A stretch of DNA of 64,000 nt from Sphagnum compactum (taxonomy: Eukaryota; Bryophyta; Sphagnopsida; Sphagnales): contig OZ234499.1 of NCBI GenBank assembly GCA_965153455.1, positions 4,509,577-4,573,576 on the forward strand, given 5' to 3'. Below the pieces are notes generated by a model. It was given only the letters and a program-made list of their open reading frames with translations. It was not told the DNA's origin and did no database searches. Below are positions 1 to 15,000 of the stretch, in pieces. Position numbers and translations under genes: made by a program. Position 1 is the first letter of the stretch. Each line of letters starts with the position of its first letter.

Positions 1-3000
1 GTGTCAGAATTGCAAATGGGTCCACTTCAAGCAAATCACCATCAATAATGTTGCATGTTGAGTACTTGTACACTTCCAAATGTTGTATTGTTGATGGATG
101 TTTGACGAAACTAGTTTGAAATGGCTGGTGCTTGCTGAGTGCCTTGGGTGGAGTCTCACCAACCAATGGTTGGCAATTAGGATTCGGCATACCCCTTCCA
201 CCTGCAAACTCTGGCATTGGGGCTGGCCCCCTCCAAGGAGCTTTCTCTTGACTTTCTTCAATTTGATGCAAGGCTACATGATCTGTTCTTAACCCATTCC
301 CAATTGAAGCTGAAGAATTTCTTCCATGTTCAGAACTCTCTTGGTTCTTCATGTCTCCACTGTCCACACGATTGTTGTCTAGCGGATGAGACGAAAACAG
401 TCCCTGAAGAATTTCTTTAAGTTTTGGCAATACATTTGCAGAAATCAAGTTGAAGGACCCAGGTACATCTACTCGCTCCTTATTCTCACACAACAAGCCC
501 AGCTTTTTCCACAGATGCCCAATATTGTCCAATTTCATGCGCCTTACTCTATCTGCAAGTATCAAAAGAGCATCAAATTCAGAAAGCACTACTTGAGACC
601 TCACACGGCAGAGGAATAGACATTCTTGCTTCAGAGCACGCAGAGTCCTGCTCATATAATTGCACTCATCAGCTAACTAGGCAATTAAACTTACAAACAT
701 TGACCTAACAACCTGAACAGGCACTTCACCTTCAGCACTTGTGTTGGACACCATGGCCAACTTCCCCAACTCTTGTAGAGCTGTCAAGTGGGCAGGTTCC
801 CCTCCCCATTCATTCCTGAGCTGGACAGGGGCTGATGATGAGGATCCTACTTCATTTGTCTCCTCCCTTGTCTCCACTTCGAAATGCACTATGTTCCCAG
901 CAAGAAGTTCCCAGAGCACCTGAAGATATCAAATGATGCACATGTTAGGAGTGGCGTTCCTAGTTCACTATGTGAGGGCATGGCCACTATCAATCACAAA
1001 TAAATTGAATATGATACCTGTAGCAAGATTAACTTCAGTGATCACCAGTCCAGCAAATGTACCTGGCAACTGGACATGTGTGTGGCTTCTATGACAGTTG
1101 AGAATCTCGTTCTAACCCGTATAGTCTGCTTGACATAAACAGGACAAAAGCCAGAGGGTTAATTCATTAATGGATGTCAATCACAATAATTCAGCAAAGT
1201 CCACTATTGTAAACTTGTTACCCAAAATTACAGTTCCATATTAACAGTTGGAAGAAACTTACATACTCCCAGAATAAGTGATTCTTTCTACAACAAGAGG
1301 CTGGATATACCTGTACAGCAAAATCATCAATTGCTGTTGACAAATTTGCTGGTGGATCCCAGAGTTGTTCCCAAGTGTGGTTCTCCTTTGTGCCTCCTAC
1401 TTGAACCTGTAGCATCCTTTGAAGACTTGACACCTCCACAACAGGGAGCAGCACATTGGCCAGGCGACGGCAGATTGGGCACCAAATTTCACCATTATTA
1501 AGGTCTATAATGCCTTCTCCTGACAAATCATGACACTCTCAGCTCCAAGCCAGGTCAGGTATTTGCATTTGATTCAATACAATCAATTCTACAGTTCAAC
1601 ATCTAAACTCAACATCCAGGCAGGCCTTTCCCCTGCAACCTCAACACACCATTGCATGTGCATCAAACTACCAAGAAGACATCAGTTGCATAAGGCTTGG
1701 CAGACACCTTCATAACTGTTGCCAAGACAGTGCCGTTGAACAAGAGATGAATGGTAACTCACAAAGCAAGCCTGATGCATCTGCAATCATGTCCAACACT
1801 TCCACAAGCATGTGAGCTTCATGTCTCCAGAACACTTGAGAGTGTGTGTCATAAGAGCACCATATCTCCCACCACAAACATGAATGCAAGTAATTACCTG
1901 ATGCCCACAGCAGGCAACATGCTCAGTTGGATGATAATCCAGGGAGCACCCCTTCACCTCCAAAACAGTTTTCTGCGGCTGAATCAGTGTGATAAGTTGT
2001 TCGGTATTATTGCACTTGGCAAAAGTTTCAGCCTCCCAAACTTTCACCTCATGTGCTCTATTTGACAGCTGCATTGGCATGTTGTAACGCTGCATGAAGG
2101 CAATAGATCCTGCTGGAGAGTCACTACTGTCACACTGTCCATAGAGCACAATTTCAGAGTGAGATATGAAGAGAGGATGTCATAGAAGCTTTCGCATCAG
2201 CAACTGCGTTCCAAGAAATCAAGACACAAAACTCCATAGTAACGCTCAGACCAAGCATTTGTGGAAACATGAACATGATCAGAAAGTGCATAGATAACAA
2301 TAGGAAGGACAACATAGTGACACTAACAGTGGGAAATAACCCTCTCAGAAAATGTGGCAAGTTCCTCTTTAGCCCCTAGGTGAAGACTTAATTATTTGAG
2401 CAGAACATCTTCAGACTCAACAGTGAAACAATCTCTGGAAGAGTTATAGATCAGCAAAGATGCCAAACAGGTTGAGTACCTTTGTCCTGCACAGTGCACA
2501 TTCCTGGACTGTAAGTGTTGACTCCATGACTGCAAACTTGCCTTTATGATCAGGCATCAAAGTTGGTGCACTTCCTGATATCCTCTCAAAACTATCTCCT
2601 GCCAATCTACCTCTATGAGACCCTTCTGTTGGACTAGCATTATGATGTCCCTGTTGATCTTCATCATCCTCTTGATCATCATGCTGGTCCAGAAAAGCCT
2701 TTTGCCTAATGCAAAACAGCACAGAAACTCAGTGGACATTCAGTGGAGCAGCAGATGATATGAGAAACAATTTAGAACCTAATATGCCATGGGCAAAGGA
2801 AGGGGCTAAGCACCATGCATAAGCAGCTCATAGTTAGCAATATACAGTTAAAAATAGATTTGCAAGGTGACAACTCACTGTGCTGACATTCTTGCCAAGA
2901 TGGCAGCTTGTCTTTCTTTTTTCAGCCTTTGCCATGCATCCGCTGCAATATCATCTTGCACCTATAAAAACAAGGGTTCGTGCAACAGTCAGACTGGAAT

Positions 3001-6000
3001 AAGAATACCACTAAGTAGCTTGCAAAAAACTTCACCTAGAGGGATGTCAGGTGTGTATATTCTGTCTCAATGGTACTGACATCTAATTGCTAGGTTGATA
3101 CCAGATTACACAGGTTGTGCATGAATAACCTTGTATCAATCTGGTGACGCAGCTGTCAGGACAGTGACAAAGTACCACCAGAATGCCACCAGATTAGTAC
3201 AAAATTACAAGGTCACAGTTATTCATACTGGTTGGTCTCTTCTCTGAATGCTCTATGACTTGTACACTTTGACATAAGAAGAGACAAGTTGGCACAATTC
3301 TGAAATGCTGAATTCTTGAAAAATTTGGCAGAGTATCGCCCAAATTCCAAATTTCCACTGAACAGCAAAGAAGCACAACCAAATGGCCAAAGAGCAGCCT
3401 CAAGTACATGCCAACCAGTGGTGAATCTACATAATTCTCCTAACCTCTCAATCAAAGATCCAGCTGTGAGCAGACCTCAGTGTACAGACACAAATCTTGA
3501 AGAAGTCTTGCCACATTCCTAATGAGCCTGTAATTTCACACCCTGTGACTATCACATGATGCTTAGCATACCTGATGTTGAGGAGGATTGTAGACCTTTG
3601 AATGTCTCTGTTCGGCCCCAAAATATGTTGGGAACAATGAATGCAAAAGCTGAATTATGTGTCGAGCATAATCTGCCAAACCTGACCCCATAATTGAAAG
3701 TTTGTCAAATGTTCTGCTAGTCACTTACCATATAGCACATTACTTATGTCTTGCAGACATCACAAGTGTTGTGGGGAAAGAACATATAAGGTGATGATAT
3801 GGCAAGCCTTACGGTGGGCATTGTTCAAACTTTGCAACTCCTGTAGCAAGTCATACATGCTTGAAGATTCTGGTTTCCAGGTACTCAACTCAACCAGAAA
3901 TTTTCCTGGTCTTGTTTTGATGTTCACAAGAATATCATTGGGATGGAACCCACATGGTTGTGGAGCTGCAGATGGTCGTTGAAGCTGCAGTCGATCCTGC
4001 CTGCAACACTTATCTGGTGCTTTAGAATAGTGCAAATCTTGTGTTGCTCTGACCAGAAAGCACATCACCTTCCAACTGATGTTTGTCACTTCTACACATG
4101 TTTTCAGTGATCAACATGATGAGAACAGGTGCTGTACCATGCTCACTGTTCAGAAAATATCACTTGCAAAAGTTCTCACTCTAAGCATGCAACAACTCCA
4201 GACAGGGCTTTCTCACTGTGTAGCACAATAATTAGTTGAAGAGTCAAGATACAGCAATGATTGAACAGGAGAACTTGTCACACACTAGAACAGCAATACA
4301 TACACAGCTATCTCCATCATCTGTAAAGCAGTCACACCGAGTGTCTCGCCAGCTGTTGCACTTTTCTCTTTCTTGACAAGAAATGTAACATGATTCAACA
4401 CATTCCAAAGAAGCTGATGGCATGCCTGTCACACCACCAATTGATCTCCATATCAGGTTAGGAGCAGGTTTGGAGAGGAAGAATTTGAAAACAAGGATAT
4501 CTTGAGTCAAGGATAACAATATTTGCAGCATGGCTGCATCAAAGGTGTGCTTCTATCAGAGAGGACAGGACAACCTGAGTATGGAGGAGATTAGTAAGGC
4601 GATTGTACGGTGGTGCTGCCTTACGTGGCAAACCTATGCGCCAGTAATGCTGTAGCTTCCCAACATGTACAGCTCTTTCCTGTTACAGTCAGAATATTCA
4701 AGAGATGTTTCAACATCAGCTTTATCATGATATACAACCTTGTCAAGTGTCCACTCTTTCCAATGGCTTCAAGATATAAAGTCACCTCCACCATCCAAAC
4801 ATCCCATCATAAAGCCTACAAGATGTGGAAACTACTGTGAATCTACATACCTGAGCTTCCTCCAGTTCATTTAGATAGAAATGGGCAAACAAGGGATCAA
4901 ATTCTTTCCACAGCTCAGGCTTTAACTGAAAGTAGCCCTGCTCCTGAACCTGCCACAATCCTGTGTTCAGCAGCTCTGCAAAGACCAACACTGCTGTACA
5001 TTTTCGAGTTGCTAAACACAAATCCCATTTGGACCCATAGACCTTCTAAGGCAAATAAGCACACGTTAGGGCTTAATCCAAAAGACCAGAGCATGAAATA
5101 CATGTCACACACATATGAAAACCTCATCCGTTTACTTGAGGCTTAGCAAAATGGACTTGGACAATTACTAAGTACACTGAGATTCTGTATACAGTTCAAG
5201 GAGGCAACAGGGATAAGACACCACAAACACCAAGTACCAATATACTTGTTGAACCACATGACACTCATGAAACATGATAGCAAGGCAACCTAGGCCCCCA
5301 CACCCTCACAATTCACCTGCAGAAGAAATATACAACATCCAGCTTCAAGAAGTAACAACCTTGGGTTGATGAAATTGTGCCACATTCTCTAGCGTAGCAG
5401 ATAAATTCTGATGATCCAGAGGAATGGCACTCAGTGCTCGGCAGAGCTGATACTCACACACACAAATACATATTGTCAACAAGAAGATTCAGGTTTTATG
5501 CAACACTAACTACACCAGAACAATACTTCCATGCACAGCCAGAATAGATTGAGCCAATATGGAACAGAGGTGAAGGCAACTACCACCATAGAAGAAATTC
5601 TGTGCTTCGAGAACTGTACCAAGTTCCTAGGGACAAATAATCTTCATTCCTACCTGGGAATAGGTTTGATCACGCACGCACAACCATTGGATAACATTGT
5701 ATCGTAAAGCATCCAACTGTTACATTGTGTTAAAAAAGTCAGCACAAGAGAACCCCTTCCAATAATGTCCTAACCACAAAAAAGGAAAACATCCACAGAT
5801 GGCATCTTCACCTCATTCATTCCAGTGTTGCGGCGGTCACGAACAACCTACAAAGACAATACAGTGAGGGGATGTCCATGATGAGAGGCATGACAATGTT
5901 TACAAAAAAGGAATTTTTTAAATCCAGAGGCAGCACTTATTGCTGCTAAGGTTTCATAAGAGAGTAATCTGTTTTTTTTTATGATCCAAGCAACATCAGG

Positions 6001-9000
6001 GACTTTGAAATTCCATTCAGCAAGGAGACTCACCAGCAATATTAAGCGCAGAAAGTCTTGAATGTATGAAGGTGATAAACAAGACATCGTATCATGAGCT
6101 GCAGGAGAGGTTACTAGATCTTGCAGCTGTCCCCAGAAGACAAAAGAGAAAGTGTTAACTAGTTGTCAAGTCAGATGAAGACATTGACCTTCTATGTCAC
6201 CTAGCCAACATTTCTGTTAAGAATATCCAAAAAGCAGCTAAAGCCCACACATATCAATGTCACATGTTAAGGGATCCCAGTAATGTCTACCAATGTGAAC
6301 ACATTATACAGGTAGATGACCAATGCACCTCCTTTTGATTGGTTAGCAGGTCCTGGGGTTTAACACTGTATTATTCAATGTTGTGAATTGGGCAATTTCA
6401 TTGTCAACTGACAATTATTCAGATAACACCATTAGAAAGGTCATACACAGACATTTGCAGCACCACCTAGGCACACACAGCTGTTCTGTGATTTTAGTGA
6501 ACTATCAGCAGAGAATGAAGATAACTAACTGGTAAGGGGTCATGATGTCTGGGCATCCATGTCAAGCAAATGATAGAGGATGCTGCTGAGAAGGATAAAT
6601 TGTTTCCTATTCTGCTTCTTTTAGGTCATACCCCAAAAATAACATTTAAATACAGGAACCTTGAACTCCAAGGATCACATGACACTCATTCATGCTTCCT
6701 TCTCCAAACAGATTGGTCCTTTTGCCAAATAAAAGAAAGGTTCTTGCTTGGGTTGCATAACTGTACATGAAAGTGATGTGCCATTCGCAAAACAATAGCA
6801 TGTTCCATCTTCTCTTTAGCAACAGCACAAAACTGCAGCAGCAGAACATCCATATCCCATGACCTGCAATCACGAGATATCCCCAGTGAATATAGACACA
6901 GCACTATTTCCTCAGACCTTGCTCTAAAGACTACAGCAGTCCAGCTATGCTACGCAAAACAACATACACAAGGAGCACTAGAGCTCCATCACTCAGACAG
7001 TTCTGTCCAGATCTAAATCCAATAGCAAAACCCTCTGTGAAAAGAATAAACAACAGAAAGCCTGCAATACAGACTACATACACATGAGAACAGCAGATGT
7101 GGGACATGTATAGAGCTGTACACTCACTGGTCATGCCAGAAACTACCACGGTAGATCAACTCCAGGCGGTAGAAATCCTCGGACACATCCTCCCATTGCT
7201 GTGCTCGAATCTATTCCAAGAGTAAACACCTTAGTTAAGACAAATTGGCTCAAAAACAAAATCATCTCTGAGAAACTGGACATCCAAAACTGTTGATGAG
7301 GGACATGTAATGATGTTGGATTTTGCCATTCCCATGTTACTATTTCCAAAACTGTGGTTTGCAGTCTCATTAGAATGCGGCAACTGACAAATAAAATATT
7401 TTTAACATTCATGAGAGAGAGATGAACATCTACCTGTACCATCCATGCTGCAATACGCAATGGAAGATCCAGTAAATCCAGCACCTGTCCAGTAATCAGA
7501 TAATAGATCGAAATTAACCACCACAACTGAAAATTGAGGGAAATGTAACCTGTACTTCCCCACCACTACCCATGGCTGTTGCTACTAGGCTGTATATTGC
7601 AAAGCTGCAGATTTTGCAAATATCTAAATTTGCTGCCAATACCTAAGGTAGATAATTCAGTGTGAAACTTTAAGACAAATGAGAGAGATATTCAGAGCCT
7701 CCTTGTTTCTGTTGTTTCAGGACCTTTACTTATCAAAAAGTGAAAATTGCCATGAAGGTCATACCTCCTCTTCAGTATAATTAGTTTGCAAATCCGAGAG
7801 AAAGCCCTCATTGTCATCATCCCAAGTGAATAGGACAAGCTTGGAGAGTATGGCACTCAGGACCCTGTGAAGTGGAATATGGAGTGACATTGATGTGAAA
7901 GTCAATTTCTGCATGTCCAGCAACAGCAACCACACATCATCAGTTTCAATCTAAGACACCTACTTTAAAACAATTACCAACCTTGTGTTTATGCTAGAAG
8001 CACAAGCTGCAGAAGGCAAGAAAAAATCAATGATTCTCCTAGCTCACCTTTATCAGAGGACACTAAATCTCATCCTGAAGTTCACACATGCTCAATTGGA
8101 TCAGAAAATCTTGCCTTTGATAGGTAGTGGCGCAAACTCTTCACAGTACAATTTCCAGCTGATACCAACATTTGTTTCACAGTCTTATGAGTCTCAGTAT
8201 CAGCAGTAGAATAGCAGCGTGAAATTATCTGAAATACAACGGCCATTGTGTTCATCTGCACATTGCACAAAAATTAAGAAATCACAGTGTGTTGATCCCC
8301 AGACCTCTTGAAACACTAATAGATCAGAGAAACCTCAAAAACTATGGAATGAGCAAACCTCTAGTTGGATGGCGAATGTCCATGCATCGTTATTCTCAAA
8401 ATCAACCAAACTATTCTTGGAGTATGGATTCATCCACTGCATCATCAAAACCCAAATAGTCTCAGTAACCTGAGTAGCTTTTGTGTGACGAAAGGTGGCA
8501 CCATGTGGCAGAGGTCCTTAGTACCCATAGCTGTAAAGGTTCAGTCTTTTTGGTCATTGATGCAACAGAAGGTAGCACCTTGCTGCCTTTGAAGACCTCT
8601 AAACTGGTCATGAACACCAAGCATAGCAAAGATGTGCATGCACATGAACACATTACAAGCTGAATATCTTTGGTGCACTCAATTCTGATGAGAAACTTCA
8701 TGAACCAAATGGCATACAATACAATTCCAAACAATTTATACAGTGCTGACCCTTGGCAAACTCTATGAAAGTAACAATGCTTACAAACCTGCAGATATGC
8801 AACCGCCTGAAGAATCATCTCAAACACGTCTAACCGCTCACTTAGAACATAAACTGCAACATGTGGATGAGAGACGATCAAGCGTAAATCTCCTTGAGGT
8901 CTCAAATACACCTACAGAACGAGTTTTGAAGCCCAGATAAGCAGCCTGAACTAGATCAATTCCTGGTTATTTGTTTCAACAATTGCTGAATGTATATTTT

Positions 9001-12000
9001 CACCATTCAGTCATTGGAAATGCGCTGAGATTGTTGAGAAGAAACCTTTTGTCTTATGGCTTCATGCTCCACATCGACAGTGGCAGTGCCCCTGAGACAC
9101 AGAAAGTCCTGTAAATATCAATCTAAAGGAGGATGTAGACAAGCTTTTGTGCACAGGGAGGAGCAAAGGTTGGCTGGAGTCTACAAAATTATCAATGAAA
9201 CTCACAAATATGCACAGTCTACAAAACATTAGAACTTTGTTCTTTGTGCATTGTACCTCCTAATACAGACTACATGTATTCATTTTAGAGACAAAATGTT
9301 TTGTAGACAATAGAACTCACAAATGTGAACAGTTCAGCTCTGAGTTTTATCACTGGATGGGTGCAAATTGTGAACAAGATAACACAAGAAAGCTATTTGG
9401 ATACAGATATTATGGTAAGTGTCAAGCTGCTGCTAAAAGCATCAAGCCACTGCTGAATGTTTTCCATAATTTAGCATTGAGTACATGCAATAAACTTTTC
9501 AGTTAGCAGATAGACAGACCTGATGCCAATACACTCAGTGACAAAAGTGTTAGTGGATACCTCACGAGGCAAATTTCCAGGACTCTTTTGAAAACAAAGA
9601 TAAAGTTCTCAAGCAAGTGCTGCTCCTCTATAAGCGCAATCTTTGGGACATTGAACAAATGCACCATCACTGTTGGAACAACACACAGTCCCTGACTGCA
9701 AATTAATGAAGAAGTACAGGTGGATGGAAGACAAAGCACAGAAGGGAGCAGAAGAAAGAGTGGAAGATGAAAATTTGCAGGAGCATACATAAAACAAAGC
9801 TGAGACATTTTACATGTCTGCAACTCTCTACTTTCTCCTCACAAAAACCAATACTGTCATGAATATATGGAAACCACCTGATCACCAAAAAGAAAAAGAT
9901 TAAACACTTTGACACTAGCTGAAGCTGGTGACAAGGGACTCTTCCCTACACTGTAGTTACTGCCTGCATTAGGAGGTGGGCTCTACAAAATTCCAGCACC
10001 AGGTTTCTGGTTTCTCAGCCACAGTACTTCTCTGCATTCAAAGGTCACCACATAACCTACTGTGTCTACCTCAGAGGGCCACAACCCACTTTATCACATA
10101 TCAGAGTCAGGAGCATGTCAAGTATGCAAGCCCTGCTTGGTGCTTTGACCCAGCAACTCAAAGGCAAGACATGGAGAAAATGGTGGACTAAAGAAACAAC
10201 TAGAATTTTAAACAAGCATCAAACAGAAGATAACCATGGGTGGCACTTGAACAGTAGTGACTGATTAGTTGCTACACACCTCGGTCTAGGGTAGAATCAA
10301 GGGCTTTGCAGTCTCTTATGAAATCTGCATGATGACGATAATCATGAAATTTTTGGGCAACATCAATCACCATATCAGAATAGTGGAGCATTAGTTCTTG
10401 GGTGAACTGCCTTTTAAACCATCCATTGTATAGCATCTGCAAGAAAAGGGTTGTTTCCTGCACACCCGCACAAAAGAAATTCAGAATGCACCAGAGACTA
10501 ACAGAATGTGTCATGAAGTTCAAATGCAGATCCACTGGTTCTGAAGGCTCCAGGATATCTCATACAGGTAGCATACACCTTACAGCTTCAGGTCACTTAC
10601 AACAAAGACTTTCAAGAAACAGTCAAACCTAAAAGTGAAAACAGCAAGAAGGCTAATTCTTCAAACCACAGTGGACCTAGTTCCTGTTTGCAGGTGATGG
10701 CGAATGCCGAATGTAAATGAGTTGCACCCAGTGTAAGAGAGTCAAGACTGGTTAGACAAAGACATCACCCCTTCTGTAAGTGCCTCTGGCATGTTCTGAA
10801 TTGTCTTGAGTAAAATTTCCAGTGGAGACTTTGCTACCCTGTGCACCTGACCAAGACAAAACAAATTCATCCCCAATAAGGGGCACTGGTTGAGCTAGAA
10901 AAGTAGTGAATTGGATCCCTCATTAGATGTGCAGAGATGTAGGCACCCTCATGTATTGACTAGCAAAGGAAAGTTTTATACTCATGAAAGAAAGCCTCTG
11001 TCTCAACAATTTGGTCAAGGGGCTCACCATGTCTACACCAAATGAAATTTCAAAAATAAATTTCCTTGTCACAAACACAGATAGGAGGTTACGAAGGGCA
11101 TCCACAGAACACACCTGGCACAAGTCCCACAAAATTAGGAGATAAAGAGTGATTTCACACTCTCTTGCATTTCTGTGCATAAACCTCATGGCCTAACAGA
11201 ATGCAGCAGAACAAAAAAAGAATGTTTCAAATAGACATCACAAAACAAAAAAAAGTCATGATGCTATCCAGCTCACCTTTTGTAACCAATCAATGTACAG
11301 TTTGGCTGCCTGAATTTTACCCTCCACAGAGGCTTTTGGATCTTTAATCCTTTCCTCCCAAATTTTGTGCACCCAAATTGAGAGCATTCTCAGAGCCCAG
11401 CAAACTGAAAGCCACTAAAAAACACATGCTTCAAAAAGAGTCCCAGAATCATCAGCAGTGAAATTGTTAACTACCAGTTAACCCCACCCTTGATCTCACT
11501 TTCCACCACAGACTCCAATGATACAATGATATATAGTGCATTGTAGAACAGGCTATCCTGGAAAGACTCTGGAAGAATGGCTAAGACATAAATGTGTCTC
11601 TAGAGGTTAAATTAAAGAAGATATAAATCCATGCTACAGAGCACATGCCATATCTCCTGAATGAGAGATTAATTGTCACCTGTCTCTCTGGCTGGCACAA
11701 AAAGATGGAATGGGACATGACCCTTTTTCTGGTTTGAGAGTCGATGTGTTGTGCAGAACCTGCAGGACTTCACAAGCAAGTCAATGTTATACACACTCAA
11801 ACCTCAGACAGCCTTCAGCAATTGCAAGAGAGATACGGTTGAATTGAGGTGCCAAAGGACTTCCAACTGGTAAATAAATTAACAGTGAACAGGAGTCCCG
11901 TGAGAATTAGTGCAATCCACTCCCTGTCCATGAAGAACAGGATTTGGCAGTTCCAAATCTATTCTAAAGACGCTGAATGGTGTCTGAAGAACTCTTGTTC

Positions 12001-15000
12001 AATCTCACAAGAGCTTAGGCCTTGGTAACAACTCTTGAAGCAAAAGAATCATGCCAATTATCACATCAATATTTCTAAAAGTGACCTAAGTATTAATTGT
12101 CCCATATCTAGTAGTAAGCCATGGGATTGAACATACCCTTCCTCTTTCCATGCATCTTTATCACCACAGTCACAACATCCTCCAGAGTCACTGTTGTACA
12201 TAACTACAACCAAAAACACAACCTTGAGAACTGCAGATGAAAAGACCTCTTATTCATATTACAAGCTTATAGGTGTACTAGACCTAGAGAAACTCTTCCC
12301 AGTTATTTCTATGAGAGTCAGTTGGCAATCCAAAAATCACATATTCTTTTGGTATTCCACTTTAATGCATTGTCTTCAACAATAGTTCCAAACTGAGCTC
12401 AAGAGTGACTCTTTCACGCAATAGCCAAGTTCTTGGAGAAGTTACCAAAGTCATGACACTGATGATCACCTTGATGATAACATCTTTCACATATTGCACT
12501 GCCACCCACCATACAATAATTTTGTTAAGTTGAACAAGGAGAAAAAACTCAGCTTGCTTTGCATCAACTAGAGAACAATTTCACTACAAAATGCATCCAA
12601 ACAGTATCTTTGTAGTTTGTAGAGAAATCTTACTAACACTTTGAAGGCAACCACTTTGTCAGCTTCAGCGAAACCAACACAAACACAGCAAGAACGAGTC
12701 TGGTCATGACCTTATGAGTGTCACCCACACTGTCAGACCATCACTTTCATCATGAATTGCAGTGATGGGCTGCCATGACTCCCCATTAACTTCATCAGTT
12801 TCTCAATAGTGAGTGTAGATAAGCATATAATAATGCATCCAAAATTTCCAGCGAACAATTATACAAATATCCTGAGTTCTGTCAAATTACTGGAAGGAAC
12901 AACAAAATGTTGCCTAGCAATCAGGACGACACAGCTAAAACAGTCAATAGCATCCTCATTCAAGCAGCAACAAGCTTGTTAAGGTACAGTTTATTTTATT
13001 CTAGCATGTCCCTATACATGCACACATCTAAGGCATACAGACACCTACTTATAGGGTAGTTGTTGGGGCCTCCTACACCCTGTACATCCAAAACCATTAC
13101 AGTGAAGTAAAGCCCCTCCTTGATGGCCCACAATAAACAAGTTGACAAATCAATGAAAGACCTCATGAACCCTCCTTCATCCAATATTAACACCCATTGA
13201 GGAACTGCTACTACCAAAGTTATGTTTTATGCACCAAATTTTACTTCAAGTTGTCAAAAACAATATGGAGGTCTGAAATTGGATCTAGCTTTTTAATGGA
13301 TCCCTTAGCTACAGTGTCCCAAGATATCAAACTACTAACAAGAAACAACTCATTGTTTATCCAAAAGCAAAAAAATTGGATGTTAGTAAATTGTTCAATT
13401 CTCAAATTGAAGATCAGATTACTAGTGTTTCATGCTCTATCATTTGATTATATGGAGTCAAATTACTAGATGAGTTGCTATCCATTAGTTGTTCCCTTGT
13501 ATCTAAACTAATTCTAAAAGCAAACTGTCAGAGTCTTGGTTGGAATTTCTGAAATTTGCATATTGCCATGTATGGTACAAGTTAAATTTTATACTACAAC
13601 ATGTCCAGACAAATTAACTACTTCAGGTAAATTTGCTCAAGATTCTATATAGAAGTCACACAAACATCCAAGGTAACAATGAGCATGCAATTTTCATTAC
13701 AACTGAAAATTTTGTTGACTTGGAGAATATGTATGCAAGTTTTGACTAAAATTGGACTTTCCTTCAAATCAAATTGCTCAACCATCCAATCCTTTCCAAC
13801 AAGTCTACGTCAGAAATCTCACAATATTGCCAAGATCACCCTCAATCAAGGGCACTACTCAAGTGCTTACATGGTACACCAACAAGGACCTGTTTCCAAG
13901 GAAAAGGTTCCAACTTAAACCAATTTTGGCTAGCAAGTTTCCATACTAAGCATGTTTTGCAAAACTCTAGCTTTCAACCAGCATACTCCACTTGAATTGG
14001 ATGGTCAAAACATATGTTCTTTCATGATCTTAACCAACCCTCAGGTTCAAGTAATACCCAAATGCTTGTGACAAGAAGGATCTCCATTCAAGGGAAGAAT
14101 CCTAGACACAAAAAAATTTGGCTACAATAATTATAAAACAAGATGATCTAGAAGACTTCAACCTTCAATGAAGCTAATTTGATAAGATGTATAAAACAAA
14201 ATGGTCTCTAGCTTGCCCCACATTTGATTACACCACAGCAAGGTGTAGATTGATCATGGTGCATTGCAAGCTGTGAACATAAGTTGTGATTAATTTTGAG
14301 TAAGCTCCAGCAGCTTGCTAATGCTTTGGAGGTTTTGGAATGTGTTTACAAGACTAATTTAAGAATTTGCAGAGAAAACTCCCCAACAACACTTGAAGAT
14401 AACATAACAATGAGTCTAGTCATAACCTTGTGAGAATGGCTCACTAATTTGTCAGACCATCAGTCACAATGTGATCACAAGACTCGAACTGTCCATGTAT
14501 GGACTTCAATCAACTCACAAAATAATATGTGCTTTCATGGAAGTTCAAAAAAAATTCCTTCTCACATTATTTGTGGGTTGAACGAGGTGCTCAATGACAA
14601 CAAGTGAGTCAAAGTTTTCAAAGTAATTTATTGAAATCTCCAGCTAAGGAAATTCCTCAAGTACAAAGATCCCTACAAGATACCTCTTGTGTAGGAACAT
14701 TGCTTGATGACTCAAAAACACAAATTCAAATCGTGTGGTCGCAAGTGCCCCCAACACAACTCAGACTAAATATTCCCAACATGTGTTCAACTAAGATAGC
14801 TGATCATTCTAGTCAAATGCATTAATCATGCTTTAGTATGTGGCCCTCCACCAATTTTATATCATGAAATGACCAAAAGATGGAAGTACTAACAAAAGCC
14901 TACATGAGAGGTACACACCACTGAACTCATGCAAGAGACAAACATGTGTCAATCTATCTGCAATATGATTGTTGGGTAGTCAACACTGTTGAGGGTTGGA

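Noticed and set aside
12640-12780. A GHD motif near a CC pair that resembled the UBR box
   Set aside because: It has stops and wrong spacing, and the true UBR exons with matching phases were found at 12446-12498 and 12137-12203.
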